Source of the DNA: Clostridia bacterium | GTDB taxonomy: Bacteria > Bacillota > Clostridia > Oscillospirales > Ruminococcaceae | Direction of reading: 5' to 3' | DNA: 23,760 bases | Assembly: GCA_021152595.1 (NCBI GenBank) | Contig: JAGKVC010000032.1 | Coordinates: 1-23,760 of the forward strand | Part shown: in pieces, positions 23,040 to 23,760 of the stretch | Layout: every line of letters begins with the position of its first letter | Numbering within the stretch: the first letter of the stretch is position 1 | The notes under the pieces: model-generated | Database searches by the model: none | What the model was told of the DNA's origin: nothing | The model's input: only the letters and a program-made list of their open reading frames with translations | Program-made: the position numbers and the translations under genes

Positions 23040-23075
23040 TGCGATAATATGCACAAGATATGACTAATTATCGCA
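23040..23075. promoter_or_regulatory. Perfect 9-bp dyad next to the -35, candidate operator
   Basis: TGCGATAAT (23040-23048) and ATTATCGCA (23067-23075) are exact inverted repeats separated by 18 bases. The left arm ends one base from the -35 of the DUF6055 gene. The 27-bp centre-to-centre distance of the arms would suit a dimeric or tetrameric regulator. Confidence 0.5.
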
Positions 23076-23118
23076 ATTATTTCATATACAACTTCCGAAC
23101 ACGCTGCATAACGAATTT

Positions 23119-23148
23119 TGCACAAAGAATCAGCAAATTCTATGTGCA
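23119..23148. promoter_or_regulatory. 12-bp near-perfect dyad, candidate operator
   Basis: TGCACAAAGAAT (23119-23130) and ATTCTATGTGCA (23137-23148) pair at 11 of 12 positions around a 6-base loop. It lies between the two divergent promoters, about 25 bases upstream of the plus-strand -35 region. There is no T-run, so a terminator is unlikely. Confidence 0.5.
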
Positions 23149-23172
23149 TCCTGCCAAAATCCTGCAAAAAAC

Positions 23173-23201
23173 TTTTCTCTTTCTGAAAAAAGTGATATAA
23201 T
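23173..23201 (+). promoter_or_regulatory. Probable promoter of the sensor-domain gene
   Basis: A perfect TATAAT (23196-23201) has TGA before it. A -35 at 17 bases would be TTTTCT (23173-23178), which is weak and suggests help from an activator. Confidence 0.6.
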
Positions 23202-23242
23202 AGTAATACCTATCATTTTCGATCCGGAAGAGAGGTGTTTGC

Positions 23243-23760
23243 ATGAAGATCCGGAATATCGCCGTCATTGTCATCGGACTGGATGAGGAATATCAGTACA
23301 ATGTCATCCGCGGCATCAATCAGTATGCGCGCGAGCATGATGTCAATATCTCCTATTTTGCCGCATTCGGCGGTGTTGTGGACAGCCGCAGATTTGATCT
23401 CGGCGAATTCAGCATCTTCAATCTGACAAACTTCTCTTATTTCGACGGCGCACTGCTCATGCTCAACACCTTCAGCGATGCGGAGGTCAAGGCGCGGATC
23501 GTGGAGCGCGTCAGAGCCTCGGGGATTCCTGCGGTTGCATTTGAGACCAAGGATTATCCGGATTTTTATGATATCAGCATCGACAATTTCAAGGTCATGA
23601 AGGCACTGATCAGCCATGTGATCGTGGAGCACGGCGCAAAGGTTCTGAACTATGTTTCCGGTCCGCTCTCGAATCCCGAGGGCAGAATGCGCTATGAGGC
23701 GTTCCTCTCGGCGATGGAGGAAAACGGACTCGAGATCGACGAGCGGAGAATCTTCTACGG
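23243..23760 (+). CDS. LacI-type periplasmic-binding-like sensor domain protein (3' partial)
   Basis: The frame opens at the ATG at 23243, after AGAGGTG, and runs to the end of the window without a stop (172 codons). It begins MKIRNIAVIVIGLDEEYQYN with no helix-turn-helix before the sugar-binding-like (LacI/PBP1) domain; SRRFDLGEF, FDGALLMLN and VSGPLSNPEGRMRYEAF are typical of the fold. Proteins with this start are often substrate-binding domains fused to a GGDEF diguanylate cyclase; I cannot see the C-terminal half, so that remains inference. It is not a normal LacI repressor, since the DNA-binding headpiece is absent. It is divergent from the DUF6055 dockerin gene. Confidence 0.75.
   Translation, partial: MKIRNIAVIVIGLDEEYQYNVIRGINQYAREHDVNISYFAAFGGVVDSRRFDLGEFSIFNLTNFSYFDGALLMLNTFSDAEVKARIVERVRASGIPAVAFETKDYPDFYDISIDNFKVMKALISHVIVEHGAKVLNYVSGPLSNPEGRMRYEAFLSAMEENGLEIDERRIFY

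Overview
The window looks like the chromosome of a cellulosome-bearing Gram-positive anaerobe of the Ruminococcus type. Three secreted proteins end in type I dockerins, ribosome sites are strong AGGAGG types, promoters are sigma-A with 17-base spacing, and the DNA looks moderately GC-rich. The species cannot be named from sequence reading alone.

Layout. (1) 2-1585 (+) is the 3' end of a DUF4832-type secreted dockerin protein, closed by a terminator. (2) 1821-5708 (-) holds a C_GCAxxG_C_C-type redox protein, glmS, and a secreted PIG-L-type de-N-acetylase with a dockerin. (3) 6025-8852 (+) is a coenzyme A module: an ECF S component (candidate pantothenate carrier), coaX and coaBC. (4) 8942-9594 (-) is a two-gene unit, a small acidic helical protein and a DUF1508 protein. 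(5) 9781-15219 (-) reads as one long operon: SDR, a short coupled ORF or remnant, a histidine phosphatase, trkA, trkH and a patatin-like hydrolase. (6) 15348-16245 (-) is decayed prophage DNA: two small ORFs and a broken minor-capsid-type gene. Its codon use differs from the rest of the window, and two copies of a dispersed repeat bound it on the right. (7) 16515-19532 (+) is a GlnPQ-type amino-acid ABC importer whose first subunit carries two nearly identical binding domains fused to the permease. (8) 19588-20118 (-) is a small P-loop kinase. (9) 20233-22941 (-) is a large secreted protein: DUF6055-like metalloprotease domain, hexapeptide beta-helix, LamG-like domain and dockerin. (10) 23243 to the end (+) is the start of a LacI-type sensor-domain protein.

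How the genes work together. The dockerin proteins are extracellular and probably dock on cell-surface or secreted scaffoldins. GlmS supplies amino sugar for the wall. PanT-CoaX-CoaBC takes pantothenate to phosphopantetheine. TrkA/TrkH import potassium. GlnPQ imports polar amino acids.

The least explained items are a dispersed element with a palindromic head and a heptad-repeat tail (7511-7568 and 16290-16410), strong dyads in the 22942-23242 divergent intergenic region, and a scar at 14281-14482. I saw no CRISPR array, tRNA, rRNA or transposase gene, and I found no clearly new multi-gene system.
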